Assembly (NCBI GenBank): GCA_937907605.1
Contig: CALCYI010000055.1
Coordinates: 1-38,640, forward strand
DNA length: 38,640 nt
Direction of reading: 5' to 3'
Source: an uncultured Clostridia bacterium
GTDB taxonomy: Bacteria; Bacillota; Clostridia; Oscillospirales; Acutalibacteraceae
Positions within the stretch are counted from its first letter, which is position 1. Each line of letters opens with the position of its first letter. Below, in pieces: positions 6,658 to 14,560 of the stretch. The translations under genes and the position numbers were made by a program. Under the pieces are notes generated by a model that was not told where the DNA came from, did not search any database, and was given only the letters and a program-made list of their open reading frames with translations.

Positions 6658-9591
6658 ATGGCTCATATTAAGGTTGAGAGGCGTTCAATGCGCCCTGATG
6701 AATGGACGAAACTTCAGTACGGCTGGCTCAGAAGGTATATCTATTCTTCAAAGTGGGAGATAGAAAATCTTCTTATCCGTGACGCGCGTCAGGTCGGTGA
6801 AATGGAATATGAATATTATTCCGAGGATTACAGACCGCTTAAAAAGGGCGATATGTATTTCACGCCCGACGGAACTGCATTTATAAAAGCCGATGTAACG
6901 ATACCCGAGGATTTAAGGGGTAAGGAGCTTTGGCTTACCCTTAAAACCGCGGCTGAAATCTGCGTTAAGGTTAACGGAAAATATGTGGGCGGAATTGACC
7001 CGAACAGAGAGAGAATACTACTTTCTCCCTATATTAACGACGATGAGGTACTGCACTTTGAAATGACGGGCTATAACCGTTCAAAGCCCGATGACGAGCG
7101 AAACCCTGAGTCACTTTCCGTGCGTGGCTGCAGACAGATTTTTGACGGCGCATATCTTACTACCGTTAATCATGAAATACTTGACTTAGTATATGATTTT
7201 GAGCTTTTGCTTGACATTATGGACGGCGAGGGCGTTTTCAGCGAGGATTACAGGGAATTCCTTAAGCGTGAGCTTTATAATGCGATTAATCTTATTGATT
7301 TTTACGGCGAAGAGCTTACGGGTATTAAGGAAGCAAAGGAATATATTGAGGACGTAATCTACGCTAACGATACTTATAAGGGTTCGGGCGACGTTGCGCT
7401 CGTTGCTCATTCGCATCTCGATATAGCATATTACTGGAGAAGAATTCATACCGTTCAGAAGAATTTAAGAACCGTTCTTATCCAGCTAAGGCTAATGGAC
7501 AGGTATCCTGACTTTAAGTTTACACATACCCAGCCTTACGTATACGAAACGCTTGAAAAATACTATCCCGAAGTATTCGAAGAGCTTAAAGAAAAGGTAA
7601 AGAGCGGTCAGTTTGAGCCCGTAGGTGCTATGTACGTTGAGCCGGACTGTAACATACCCAACGCTGAAAGCCTTATCCGTCAGTGTCTTTACGGACAGCA
7701 GACATATAAGAGAATGTTCGGCAAAAGGGTTAATAATGTTTGGCTTCCCGACGTTTTCGGCAATAGCTGGATTATGCCGCAGATTCTTAAAAAGTGCGGC
7801 GTAGACTACTTTGTTTCAAACAAGATGTCGACGTGGAACGATACCAACCGCTTCCCGCACAATAATTTTATCTGGCGCGGTATTGACGGTACAGAGGTGC
7901 TTGCCTGCGTTCCGCCTACGCACTTTATTACCTGGAATTACCCCTCTCAGATTATGGCAAACTGGGAGGCATATATAGATAAGGACCTCGGCGGACAGAC
8001 TATGAATATGTTTGGCTACGGCGACGGAGGCTCGGGCTGTACCGAGGATATGCTTGAGCTTATGCACCGCTTTAATAAGCTTTCAATTATGCCTAAAACC
8101 GAGCATATGGGCGGCGCTGAATTTCTTGAAAAGAACTTAAAGAATAACGATAAGCTTGAAACCTGGGACGGCGAGCTTTACCTTGAAATGCACAGGGGTA
8201 CCTTTACAACTAAGGCTGATTTGAAAAAGACTAACCGCCGTCTTGAGTGGAAGTTCAGAAATGCTGAAATTGTGTCGCTTATGAAAGGGCTCAATAATCA
8301 GCAAGAAATTAATAAGCTGTATAAAAAGTTCCTTATTAATCAGTTCCATGACATTCTTCCCGGTTCTCATATACATCCCGTATTTGAGGACGCTATGAAG
8401 GATTATGCCGAGATTGAAAAGGAGCTTGACAGGATTATCGGTACGGGCTCGGTATATTTCAATACGCTTAATATCAACAGGGACGCACTGACTTTTATTG
8501 AGAATAAAAACGGAACGTCAACACGTTACGGTAAGAAGGGAAAATGGCTTATTCCCGATATTAAGCCTATGAGCTCAAAGCCGCTGAGAGCAGTTGCTCA
8601 CAGCGCCGATTGGATAAAGATTGACGGAATTGACGCAGTAACGCCGTTTTATGCTGTGTCCTTTAATACTGACGGCTCTATTAATTCGCTTTATGATTTA
8701 GAGCTTGGACGTGAGTGGACGGACGGCGACTTTAATAAGCTCAGAATTTATGACGACCGACCAGGTAATTACGACGCGTGGGATATTCTGCCCGATTATA
8801 AGGACAAACAGATACCCATTAATGTTGAGGAACCGCTTGCTCTGTGTGAGCTTGACGGAGAATGTGCAACCTTTAAGTGTGTTCTTTCAACTAATGATTC
8901 AAAGTGGACAATGTTTGTCCGTCTGTTCAGACAGAGCAGGGGAATTGAGGTTGAAAACTCAGTTCAATGGGGTGAAAAGCATAAGCTTGCAAAGGCTGAG
9001 TTTAACTGTAATGTGCTTACCCGTAAGGCGCTTTGTGACACCTCGGCGGGATATATTGAAAGAGAAACTCACCGTAATACCTCGTGGCAACAGGCGAGGT
9101 TCGAAACCTGTCACCATAAGTGGTGCTCCGTTGCAGAGGCTTTCGGCGGTATTGCGATTATCAACGACTGTAAGTACGGCGTAGGGTTTAATAACAGCAC
9201 TATCAGCTTATCGCTGCTCAGAGCCACCGTACGTCCAGACGTGGTTTCCGACAAAGGCGAGCATAATTTCTGCTATATGATAATGCCGCATAAGAGCGAC
9301 GCTATTAATGCAGGTATTAACAACGTAGCGCTTCAGTATAACAATCCGCTTATAAAGTGCGATTCTGAATGGAATTATCCGACCTTTGAGCCGCTCTTTA
9401 TGCAGGCTGCTAAAAGGAGCGAGGACGGCAAGATGACCGTTATCCGTCTCTCAGAGCAGTACGGCAACAGGGGATACATAATCCTTGATAAGCCCGTTAA
9501 AATCCTCAATATGCTTGAGGATGAAATCAGAGAAACGGATATTCTCGAATATAAACCCTTTGAAATTCTAACAATAGGAGTGCCCGATTAA
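6658..9591 (+). CDS. Alpha-mannosidase, glycoside hydrolase family 38
   Basis: 977 residues. The GH38 catalytic start VAHSHLDIAYYWR is at ~249-261, with metal-binding His251 and Asp255. WLPDVFGNSW at ~362-371 carries the nucleophile Asp365. DILPGSHIHPVFEDA is the GH38 helical-bundle His region, followed by the beta-sandwich C-terminal half. No signal peptide, so it acts in the cytoplasm on imported alpha-mannosides. The N-terminal ~240 residues hold the usual non-catalytic beta domain. AGGGGGTG precedes the ATG. The stop overlaps the next start as TAATG, so the following gene is translationally coupled. Linkage preference is not predictable from sequence. Confidence 0.93.
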   Translation: MAHIKVERRSMRPDEWTKLQYGWLRRYIYSSKWEIENLLIRDARQVGEMEYEYYSEDYRPLKKGDMYFTPDGTAFIKADVTIPEDLRGKELWLTLKTAAEICVKVNGKYVGGIDPNRERILLSPYINDDEVLHFEMTGYNRSKPDDERNPESLSVRGCRQIFDGAYLTTVNHEILDLVYDFELLLDIMDGEGVFSEDYREFLKRELYNAINLIDFYGEELTGIKEAKEYIEDVIYANDTYKGSGDVALVAHSHLDIAYYWRRIHTVQKNLRTVLIQLRLMDRYPDFKFTHTQPYVYETLEKYYPEVFEELKEKVKSGQFEPVGAMYVEPDCNIPNAESLIRQCLYGQQTYKRMFGKRVNNVWLPDVFGNSWIMPQILKKCGVDYFVSNKMSTWNDTNRFPHNNFIWRGIDGTEVLACVPPTHFITWNYPSQIMANWEAYIDKDLGGQTMNMFGYGDGGSGCTEDMLELMHRFNKLSIMPKTEHMGGAEFLEKNLKNNDKLETWDGELYLEMHRGTFTTKADLKKTNRRLEWKFRNAEIVSLMKGLNNQQEINKLYKKFLINQFHDILPGSHIHPVFEDAMKDYAEIEKELDRIIGTGSVYFNTLNINRDALTFIENKNGTSTRYGKKGKWLIPDIKPMSSKPLRAVAHSADWIKIDGIDAVTPFYAVSFNTDGSINSLYDLELGREWTDGDFNKLRIYDDRPGNYDAWDILPDYKDKQIPINVEEPLALCELDGECATFKCVLSTNDSKWTMFVRLFRQSRGIEVENSVQWGEKHKLAKAEFNCNVLTRKALCDTSAGYIERETHRNTSWQQARFETCHHKWCSVAEAFGGIAIINDCKYGVGFNNSTISLSLLRATVRPDVVSDKGEHNFCYMIMPHKSDAINAGINNVALQYNNPLIKCDSEWNYPTFEPLFMQAAKRSEDGKMTVIRLSEQYGNRGYIILDKPVKILNMLEDEIRETDILEYKPFEILTIGVPD

Positions 9592-9995
9592 TGAACCCTG
9601 CAATTATTGCCGCGCTTATTATTACCGTCCTTCTTCTCGGTACGGTAATTATCCCCGCAATAAATAAAAATCAGTTCAATAAGCTTTCTTTTGAGCAAAA
9701 GGTAAGAATACTTATGAAGGAAGCAAACGGTCTGATTTACTTTAAAAACGTGGCTTCAAATAATGAAGGCAAGCTGTACTACGTTAAAAATAAGCGCAGA
9801 ATATATATTTATCCGTGGGTTATGAGCGGCGGCAATATGCTCTGCACAAGGGAGGACTTATTTATCTGTTGGGATTATCCTGACGAGGAGATTACTTTTA
9901 CTGAGGAAGAGATTACTCAGGCGCTTGAGGAGCTTGAAAAGTATAATTCAAAAAACAAAGTAAAACTGATAATTAATTATGAAGCTGAACAATGA
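9591..9995 (+). CDS. Small hypothetical protein with one N-terminal membrane segment
   Basis: 134 residues; not recognised. Residues ~3-24 form a single hydrophobic helix, followed by a cytoplasm-type globular part with YYVKNKRRIYIYPWVMSGG and an acidic DEEITFTEEEITQALEEL helix. AGGAG lies 10 nt before the ATG, which overlaps the mannosidase stop as TAATG. Its own 3' end overlaps the cca start by 17 bp. Tight coupling on both sides implies it is a real gene, but the sequence gives no clue to function. Confidence 0.7.
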   Translation: MNPAIIAALIITVLLLGTVIIPAINKNQFNKLSFEQKVRILMKEANGLIYFKNVASNNEGKLYYVKNKRRIYIYPWVMSGGNMLCTREDLFICWDYPDEEITFTEEEITQALEELEKYNSKNKVKLIINYEAEQ

Positions 9996-11322
9996 TTCCA
10001 AAAAGTTAATACGGCTTTTAGTTGACAGCGGATATAAGGCATATGCCGTCGGCGGCTGCGTAAGGGACAGTATCATCGGGCGAGATATCGGCGATATTGA
10101 TATTACCACCTCCGCAAAGCCCGACGAGGTTGAAAGCGTACTTGAGAGTAACGGTATTGATTATTATGAAACGGGACTTAAACACGGAACTGTTACAGCG
10201 GTAATTAATAAGATCGGCTATGAAATTACAACCTTCAGGTCTGACGGCGATTACCTTGATAACCGTCATCCGAGCGAGGTTGAGTTTGTTAGCGACATCA
10301 GGCTTGATTTATCAAGGCGCGATTTCACTATGAATGCCCTTGCGTATAACGATGACGAGGGCTTTATTGATGCGTACGGAGGACTTTCTGATATTCAAAG
10401 TAAGCTTATTCGCGCAGTCGGTGACCCTGTACGCAGGTTTAATGAGGACGGGCTCAGGATTATGCGCGCAATACGCTTTGCCTCCGTCCTTGGCTTTACA
10501 ATTGAGGATAATACTAAAAGGGCAATATTTGAGTGTAAGGAGCTTCTTAATAATATTGCTTACGAGCGGCTTTTTACAGAGCTTATTAAGCTTCTAAAGG
10601 GCGATTATACAGAGAACGTGCTTTTAGAGTACAGGGAGGTAATCGCGGTAATAATTCCTGAGCTTAAGCCCTGCTTTGACTGTGAGCAGCACAGTAAATG
10701 GCACCTTTACGACGTATATACTCATATAGTTAAATCCGTTGCTATATCGCCTAAGAAGGATTATATACGCCTTGCTGTATTGCTTCACGATATAGCTAAG
10801 CCGGAATGTAAAACGACTGATGAAAAGGGAAATGACCATTTCTTTACTCACCCTGAAAGGAGCGCTAAATACGCAGAACTTATTTTAACAAGGTTTAAGG
10901 CGAGTAATGATATTAAGTATAAGGTCGTTACTCTTGTTAAATATCACGATAAGCATATTACCCGAAAGCCTTCTAATATTAAAAAATGGCTGAGGCTTCT
11001 CGGCGAGGACTTCATATTCGACTTTATAGATTTGAAAATTGCCGATATGCTTACCCATAATCTTGAAAACGCAGGTCACGAGGTACAGGAACTGTGCTAT
11101 GTGAGAACTCTTACTAAGGAAATAATCGACAAGGGGGAGCCTTACAGGATTGCTGATCTGAATATTAACGGTGACGATTTGAAGAAAATAGGCTTTGATG
11201 GCAGAGAAATTCAGAAAGAGCTTGAAAAGCTGATAAACGAGGTATCGGGTAACCCAAAATGTAACTTAAGGGAAAAGCTGATACGACAGGCAAAACAGGA
11301 TTTCAGAACGAAAGGAGAATAA
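9979..11322 (+). CDS. cca: CCA tRNA nucleotidyltransferase with HD domain
   Basis: 447 residues. The class II nucleotidyltransferase head has AVGGCVRDSIIGRDIGDIDI (Gly-Gly and Asp-X-Asp metal ligands) near residues 18-38, followed by RRDFTMNALAY and the DGLRIMRAIRFAS helix. An HD domain follows (LLHDIAKPE at ~263). The enzyme adds or repairs the 3' CCA of tRNAs. Some Clostridia split the work between C- and A-adding paralogues; I cannot exclude that here, though the two tRNA genes in this window already encode CCA. It starts 17 bp inside the preceding small membrane protein gene. Confidence 0.93.
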   Translation: MKLNNDSKKLIRLLVDSGYKAYAVGGCVRDSIIGRDIGDIDITTSAKPDEVESVLESNGIDYYETGLKHGTVTAVINKIGYEITTFRSDGDYLDNRHPSEVEFVSDIRLDLSRRDFTMNALAYNDDEGFIDAYGGLSDIQSKLIRAVGDPVRRFNEDGLRIMRAIRFASVLGFTIEDNTKRAIFECKELLNNIAYERLFTELIKLLKGDYTENVLLEYREVIAVIIPELKPCFDCEQHSKWHLYDVYTHIVKSVAISPKKDYIRLAVLLHDIAKPECKTTDEKGNDHFFTHPERSAKYAELILTRFKASNDIKYKVVTLVKYHDKHITRKPSNIKKWLRLLGEDFIFDFIDLKIADMLTHNLENAGHEVQELCYVRTLTKEIIDKGEPYRIADLNINGDDLKKIGFDGREIQKELEKLINEVSGNPKCNLREKLIRQAKQDFRTKGE

Positions 11323-11324
11323 CT

Positions 11325-11846
11325 ATGGGATTATTTGATTCACTCAAAAAAAGCATTGAAAACGTAGCTAAAGAGGTTGACTTGCACAAGGACGATTTAA
11401 CCAAGGAGCTTGAAAAGTTTGCAGATCAGGCAAAGAATACGGTTAATAATGCAGTAGGCAACAACAATACTTCATTACCACAGCAAAAGTCGGCGCCCGT
11501 TTATCAGGCTGTTCCCGTAATGAAGAGGGAAGTAGCAGACCAGTTTGCCAAGTTTGACGATATTATTTCCAGAAACTTTGCCGATTGTGAGGTAATACGC
11601 AACCTACCTGCAAGGGAGCTTGCCCCGTCATGTCATCCTGCATGCACGCCAGTACAGTTTATGTTTTATACAAACGGAGTTCCGTCTCTTGCGGTCGTAC
11701 TTGTAAAGGAGAACACATACAGAGGTATGAACGTTATCGGTACTAAGAAAATCTGTGAGGATTTGAATATCCGTTATATCAGATTCTATCATGAATACGA
11801 AAATGCTGAGGATTACGTTGTAAACAGAATTAGAGAAAACTTATAA
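11325..11846 (+). CDS. Hypothetical protein, two-part: amphipathic helix plus globular domain
   Basis: 173 residues; no confident family. Residues 1-45 are a charged amphipathic helix (MGLFDSLKKSIENVAKEVD and on), and 46-66 are a Asn/Gln/Ser/Pro-rich linker. Residues ~70-173 look globular, with four Cys/His in the PSCHPACTP loop (C-H-x-x-C) and a SLAVVLVKEN strand followed by a GTKKICEDLNIRYIRFYHEY unit. That strand-helix-strand arrangement is vaguely like restriction-endonuclease-fold helpers, but I would not assign it. Good ribosome site (AAAGGAGA). Its stop codon lies inside the -10 box of the promoter for the downstream RNA-RT pair, so it may or may not be functionally linked to it. Confidence 0.7.
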   Translation: MGLFDSLKKSIENVAKEVDLHKDDLTKELEKFADQAKNTVNNAVGNNNTSLPQQKSAPVYQAVPVMKREVADQFAKFDDIISRNFADCEVIRNLPARELAPSCHPACTPVQFMFYTNGVPSLAVVLVKENTYRGMNVIGTKKICEDLNIRYIRFYHEYENAEDYVVNRIRENL

Positions 11847-11847
11847 T
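11818..11847 (+). promoter_or_regulatory. Near-consensus sigma-A promoter for the RT-associated RNA
   Basis: TTGTAA (11818-11823) and a perfect TATAAT (11842-11847) are separated by 18 bp. Transcription would be expected to start about 6-9 nt after the -10, i.e. 11853-11856, which is where the 5' arm of the closing stem (11856) begins. This agreement between promoter and fold is the best evidence that the RNA is a discrete transcript with its own promoter. Confidence 0.75.
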
Positions 11848-11855
11848 TAGCTTTT

Positions 11856-11981
11856 AACAGAGTCGGGAGGCTACGCGCCTGTGTGGGTTAAAGCTTAAGA
11901 TATAACGTGCTTTGCAGGCAGCCGTCTTAAGTGCAGACCTGTATCGCAAAATTGCGATTTTAAATCGTTCTCGACTCTGTT
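11856..11981 (+). ncRNA. Structured non-coding RNA upstream of the reverse transcriptase
   Basis: The ends pair over a 14-bp stem: AACAGAGTCGGGAG (11856-11869) with its complement at 11968-11981, including two G-U pairs and a perfect outer 10 bp. Enclosed are three further hairpins. One is AGGC/GCCT at 11868-11880, which competes with the innermost pairs of the closing stem. Another is a long arm 11885-11940 built on CTTAAGA (11894-11900) with TCTTAAG (11925-11931), plus a lower GGGTT/GACCT helix. The third is ATCGCA/TGCGAT at 11943-11958. The shape is a closed multibranch junction. Every plus-strand frame carries stop codons inside it. Its 3' arm ends 9 nt before the RT start. By analogy with retrons and DRT systems it could be the RT's template and/or primer; that is inference. 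The exact 3' end is not determined. Confidence 0.7.
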
Positions 11982-11990
11982 CATTTTTAT

Positions 11991-13223
11991 ATGGATTTAC
12001 TTGAAAGATTATTAGTGCACGAGGAATGGCTTGCTTTTTTTGAATATAAGAAAAACGGCGGTCATCTCTCAAAAAGGGATGAAGAGGATTTAGCCTCTTT
12101 TATCTGTAATAATGAATATTTGAAAATCGCTGAAGCGTTAAATAACGGCGGTCTTTTTTCAGTGCCCGAAGCTGTTTCGGTTAACAAAAGCTTTTCGTAT
12201 AAAAAGCGTACTGTATTCACTTTTTCAAAAGAGGAAAATTACGTACAGAAAATACTCGCTTACTTTCTCCTTGACTATGACGAAATCTTTTTCGATAACC
12301 TTTATTCATTCCGTAAGGATATGGGCGTTAAAAAGGCTGTTAAGCGGCTTGTATATCATAGCGGCATTAATGATATGTATTCGTATAAGCTTGATATTTC
12401 CGATTATTTTAATTCAGTAAATCCCGAGCTTTTACTTCCAAAGCTTAAAGAAATACTCGATAGCAGAACGTACAGCTTAATTTGCGGAATGCTTATGAAT
12501 AAATTCGCGTATTTAAACGGAGAGCTTACGGAAATGAAGAAGGGAATACTTGCCGGCTCGCCTCTTTCGAGCTTTTTTGCAAATGTATTTCTCAGCGAAA
12601 TCGACGGATATTTTTATACTAATAATATCCTCTATGCGAGGTATTCTGACGATATAATTTTCTTCGCTGATAGTGTGGATGAGCTAAACAGAAATAAAGA
12701 ATACTTATTAAATAAACTTAGCGAATATGGCTTATCAGTCAACGAAAATAAGGTGTTCCTCTCGGAACCGAATGAGGAATGGACCTTTCTTGGCTTTAAG
12801 TATAATAACGGTGTTATTGATATCTCCGATATTTCAAAGCAGAAGCTTAAAAAGAAAATGCGCCGTAAGGCGAGGGCGCTGTACCGCTGGAAAATCAGAA
12901 AAAATGCTGAAAGCGACAGGGCAGTAAAAGCGTTTATAAAGCATTTTAACCGTAAGCTCTATGACAATCCGGTAAACAACGAAATTACGTGGTGCAGGTG
13001 GTATTTTCCGATTATCAATACTTCCGAAAGCCTGAAAGAGCTTGATAATTACGCTCAGCAATGTGTCAGGTATATCGCAACAGGGAAGCAGACAAAAGCA
13101 AAATATAACTTTACTTATGAGCAAATGAGAGAACTCGGATATAAAACGCTTGTTAACAGCTATTATTCTTTCAGGGAAAATAAATATGAAATTAAAAAAG
13201 TTCAAAAAAGTGTTGACAATTAG
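11991..13223 (+). CDS. Stand-alone reverse transcriptase, DRT/unknown-group-like
   Basis: 410 residues with intact RT motifs: LYSFRKDMGVKKAV (105-117), KLDISDYFNSV with catalytic Asp135, GILAGSPLSSFFANVFL (185-201), the YSDD box (218-221), LSVNENKV (248-255) and FLGFKY (266-271). After the thumb a conserved-looking tail follows: WCRWYFPIINTSESLKELD (~334-352), RYIATGK (360-366) and LGYKTLVNSYYSF (382-394). No maturase-X or HNH domain (against a group II intron), no NAxxH/VTG retron motifs, and no protease/integrase. No neighbour encodes a diversified target, Cas1 or toxin. No Shine-Dalgarno sequence precedes ATG 11991; the closing stem of the RNA ends 9 nt upstream. Likely a phage-defence type RT using the adjacent RNA, but function is inferred. 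Confidence 0.88.
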   Translation: MDLLERLLVHEEWLAFFEYKKNGGHLSKRDEEDLASFICNNEYLKIAEALNNGGLFSVPEAVSVNKSFSYKKRTVFTFSKEENYVQKILAYFLLDYDEIFFDNLYSFRKDMGVKKAVKRLVYHSGINDMYSYKLDISDYFNSVNPELLLPKLKEILDSRTYSLICGMLMNKFAYLNGELTEMKKGILAGSPLSSFFANVFLSEIDGYFYTNNILYARYSDDIIFFADSVDELNRNKEYLLNKLSEYGLSVNENKVFLSEPNEEWTFLGFKYNNGVIDISDISKQKLKKKMRRKARALYRWKIRKNAESDRAVKAFIKHFNRKLYDNPVNNEITWCRWYFPIINTSESLKELDNYAQQCVRYIATGKQTKAKYNFTYEQMRELGYKTLVNSYYSFRENKYEIKKVQKSVDN

Positions 13224-13241
13224 AATATGATTTGCTATAAT
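13213..13241 (+). promoter_or_regulatory. Consensus promoter of tRNA-Leu(GAG)
   Basis: TTGACA at 13213-13218 and TATAAT at 13236-13241, 17 bp apart, both perfect. The -35 lies inside the last codons of the RT gene (stop at 13221-13223), so the RT 3' end cannot be lost without affecting the tRNA promoter. Confidence 0.85.
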
Positions 13242-13254
13242 TCGATTTGTTGAC

Positions 13255-13339
13255 GCGAGAGTGGCGGAATAGGCAGACGCGCACGTTTGAGGGGCGTGTG
13301 GAGAGATTCGTACGGGTTCAAGTCCCGTCTCTCGCACCA
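13255..13339 (+). tRNA. tRNA-Leu (anticodon GAG)
   Basis: 85 nt with an encoded CCA. Acceptor GCGAGAG pairs with CTCTCGC. The D-arm has a 3-bp GCG/CGC stem and a GG in the loop. The anticodon stem is CACGT/GCGTG around a loop whose 34-36 is GAG (reads CUC/CUU). A long variable arm GGAGAGATTCGTAC-type class II region follows, then a T-arm with GGTTCAAGTCC. The long variable arm fits Leu. Confidence 0.95.
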
Positions 13340-13374
13340 AAAAAGTCAGTACCCATTTGGATACTGGCTTTTTT
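13340..13374 (+). terminator. Rho-independent terminator after tRNA-Leu(GAG)
   Basis: AAAAAGTCAGTA pairs with TACTGGCTTTTT around a 10-nt loop (one G-U pair), ending in a T run at 13369-13374. It directly follows the CCA end. Confidence 0.8.
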
Positions 13375-13408
13375 GACTAAGAAAACCTTTTTGATATTTG
13401 GAAATATT

Positions 13409-14485
13409 ATGTATATCTTTTTTATTGTAATTATCATAATAGCATTAATAGGCGTTAAAGCTAAAAACCCGTTCAGCTCAGAGTTATATACAGATAATTT
13501 TTCGCTGAAAAAAAGCAACGCTTTAAAAGGCATATTTGTATTGATAATACTTATCAGCCACGCAACACACAGCGACGGAATGTATAATTTTGACGCATCT
13601 TTATTTGATAAGCTTTATACTGTTGTCGACAAAAATGTAATTGGTCAGTCGAGCGTTGTATCATTTTTCTTTTTCTCGGGATACGGAATTATGTATTCAA
13701 TTGAAAAGAAGGGAAAAGAATACGTAAAGTCAATGCCTACAAAAAGATGCTTAAAATTGGCCGTTCATTTTGGTCTTTTTTGTGCCATCTTCCTTGCAGT
13801 CTGCTATATTATTTCAGCCATAAAAAAGTTGCGTTTTACTGATGTATTTGATATTACATGGTTCATTTCGGCTACGTGGTATATCTTTGCGATTCTTGTT
13901 TTATATCTAATTACATACTTTGCATTTAAGCTTCTTAGTAAGCACACACATTCTGTTTTGACGGTTTTAATTGTGACCGTTGCTGCAATTGTTATTGCTT
14001 ATTTTATTTTGTATGAATACTGGTACGATACAATCATTATTTATTCCTTAGGCTTACTTTTTAAACTATATGAGTCAAGAATATTCAGTTTTCTCCAAAA
14101 GAAGAACAGATATATTTTTGCCCTTTGTATATCATTAGTTATTCAGGCTTCAGTGACGTTTTTATACTATATGCATTTCAGGCTTTTCATTCTGCTTGAA
14201 ATTAAACACATATCGTTCCTCATTACGCTTTTACTTATTACGTATAAGGTTACCTTTGATAACGTAATACTACAGTTTTCTGGAAAACATCTGTTTTCAA
14301 TTTACGTTCTTCAGAGAATACCCATGCTCGTGATGGATAATATCGGCTTTAAGCAGTATCCTTACCTATATGTTATTATTACAGTTGTTGTTACTGTTGT
14401 GCTTTGTGTTTTGTTTGATTATTGTACAGGTAAACTTGATAAGATTTTATTTACAAGAGACAGAATTAATAAAGAAAATGTTTAA
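13409..14485 (+). CDS. Acyltransferase-3 family membrane protein
   Basis: 358 residues from ATG 13409. The reading frame is open upstream through the tRNA gene, but a start there is implausible; the ATG has only a weak GGAA upstream. About ten hydrophobic helices. The N-terminal SLKKSNALKGIFVLIILISHATH places a conserved His and Arg/Lys-rich start as in the acyltransferase-3 (OafA/YrhL-like) family, which move acyl groups to exported sugars or lipids. The FFFFSGYGIMYS helix is also family-like. Substrate cannot be predicted. It lies alone between the tRNA terminator and the yceD promoter; codon use is more AT-rich than the operons around it, which may hint at a later arrival. Confidence 0.75.
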   Translation: MYIFFIVIIIIALIGVKAKNPFSSELYTDNFSLKKSNALKGIFVLIILISHATHSDGMYNFDASLFDKLYTVVDKNVIGQSSVVSFFFFSGYGIMYSIEKKGKEYVKSMPTKRCLKLAVHFGLFCAIFLAVCYIISAIKKLRFTDVFDITWFISATWYIFAILVLYLITYFAFKLLSKHTHSVLTVLIVTVAAIVIAYFILYEYWYDTIIIYSLGLLFKLYESRIFSFLQKKNRYIFALCISLVIQASVTFLYYMHFRLFILLEIKHISFLITLLLITYKVTFDNVILQFSGKHLFSIYVLQRIPMLVMDNIGFKQYPYLYVIITVVVTVVLCVLFDYCTGKLDKILFTRDRINKENV

Positions 14486-14503
14486 ACTTTCAAAAGTTTT
14501 CTA

Positions 14504-14532
14504 TTGACAAATTAAAATCTTATATATATAAT
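14504..14532 (+). promoter_or_regulatory. Consensus promoter of the yceD-rpmF operon
   Basis: TTGACA at 14504-14509 and TATAAT at 14527-14532 with a 17-bp spacer. It lies 29 bp upstream of the chosen yceD start. Confidence 0.8.
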
Positions 14533-14560
14533 AATTAGGCATAATGATGAGGTGGTATGT

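Noticed and set aside
11854..12072. Minus-strand 72-residue ORF across the RNA and RT start
   Set aside because: No ribosome site, basic low-complexity product; kept only as the antisense open-frame observation.
11856..13223. Classical retron (msr-msd plus RT)
   Set aside because: The RNA with paired ends fits loosely, but the RT lacks the NAxxH and VTG motifs, and no UAGC branch-point motif follows the 5' arm (a TTAGC occurs before it, at 11847). No effector gene is adjacent.
11991..13223. Group II intron-encoded protein or diversity-generating retroelement
   Set aside because: No maturase X or endonuclease domain, no intron domain V-like hairpin downstream, and no A-variable template/variable repeat pair or Avd-type gene nearby.
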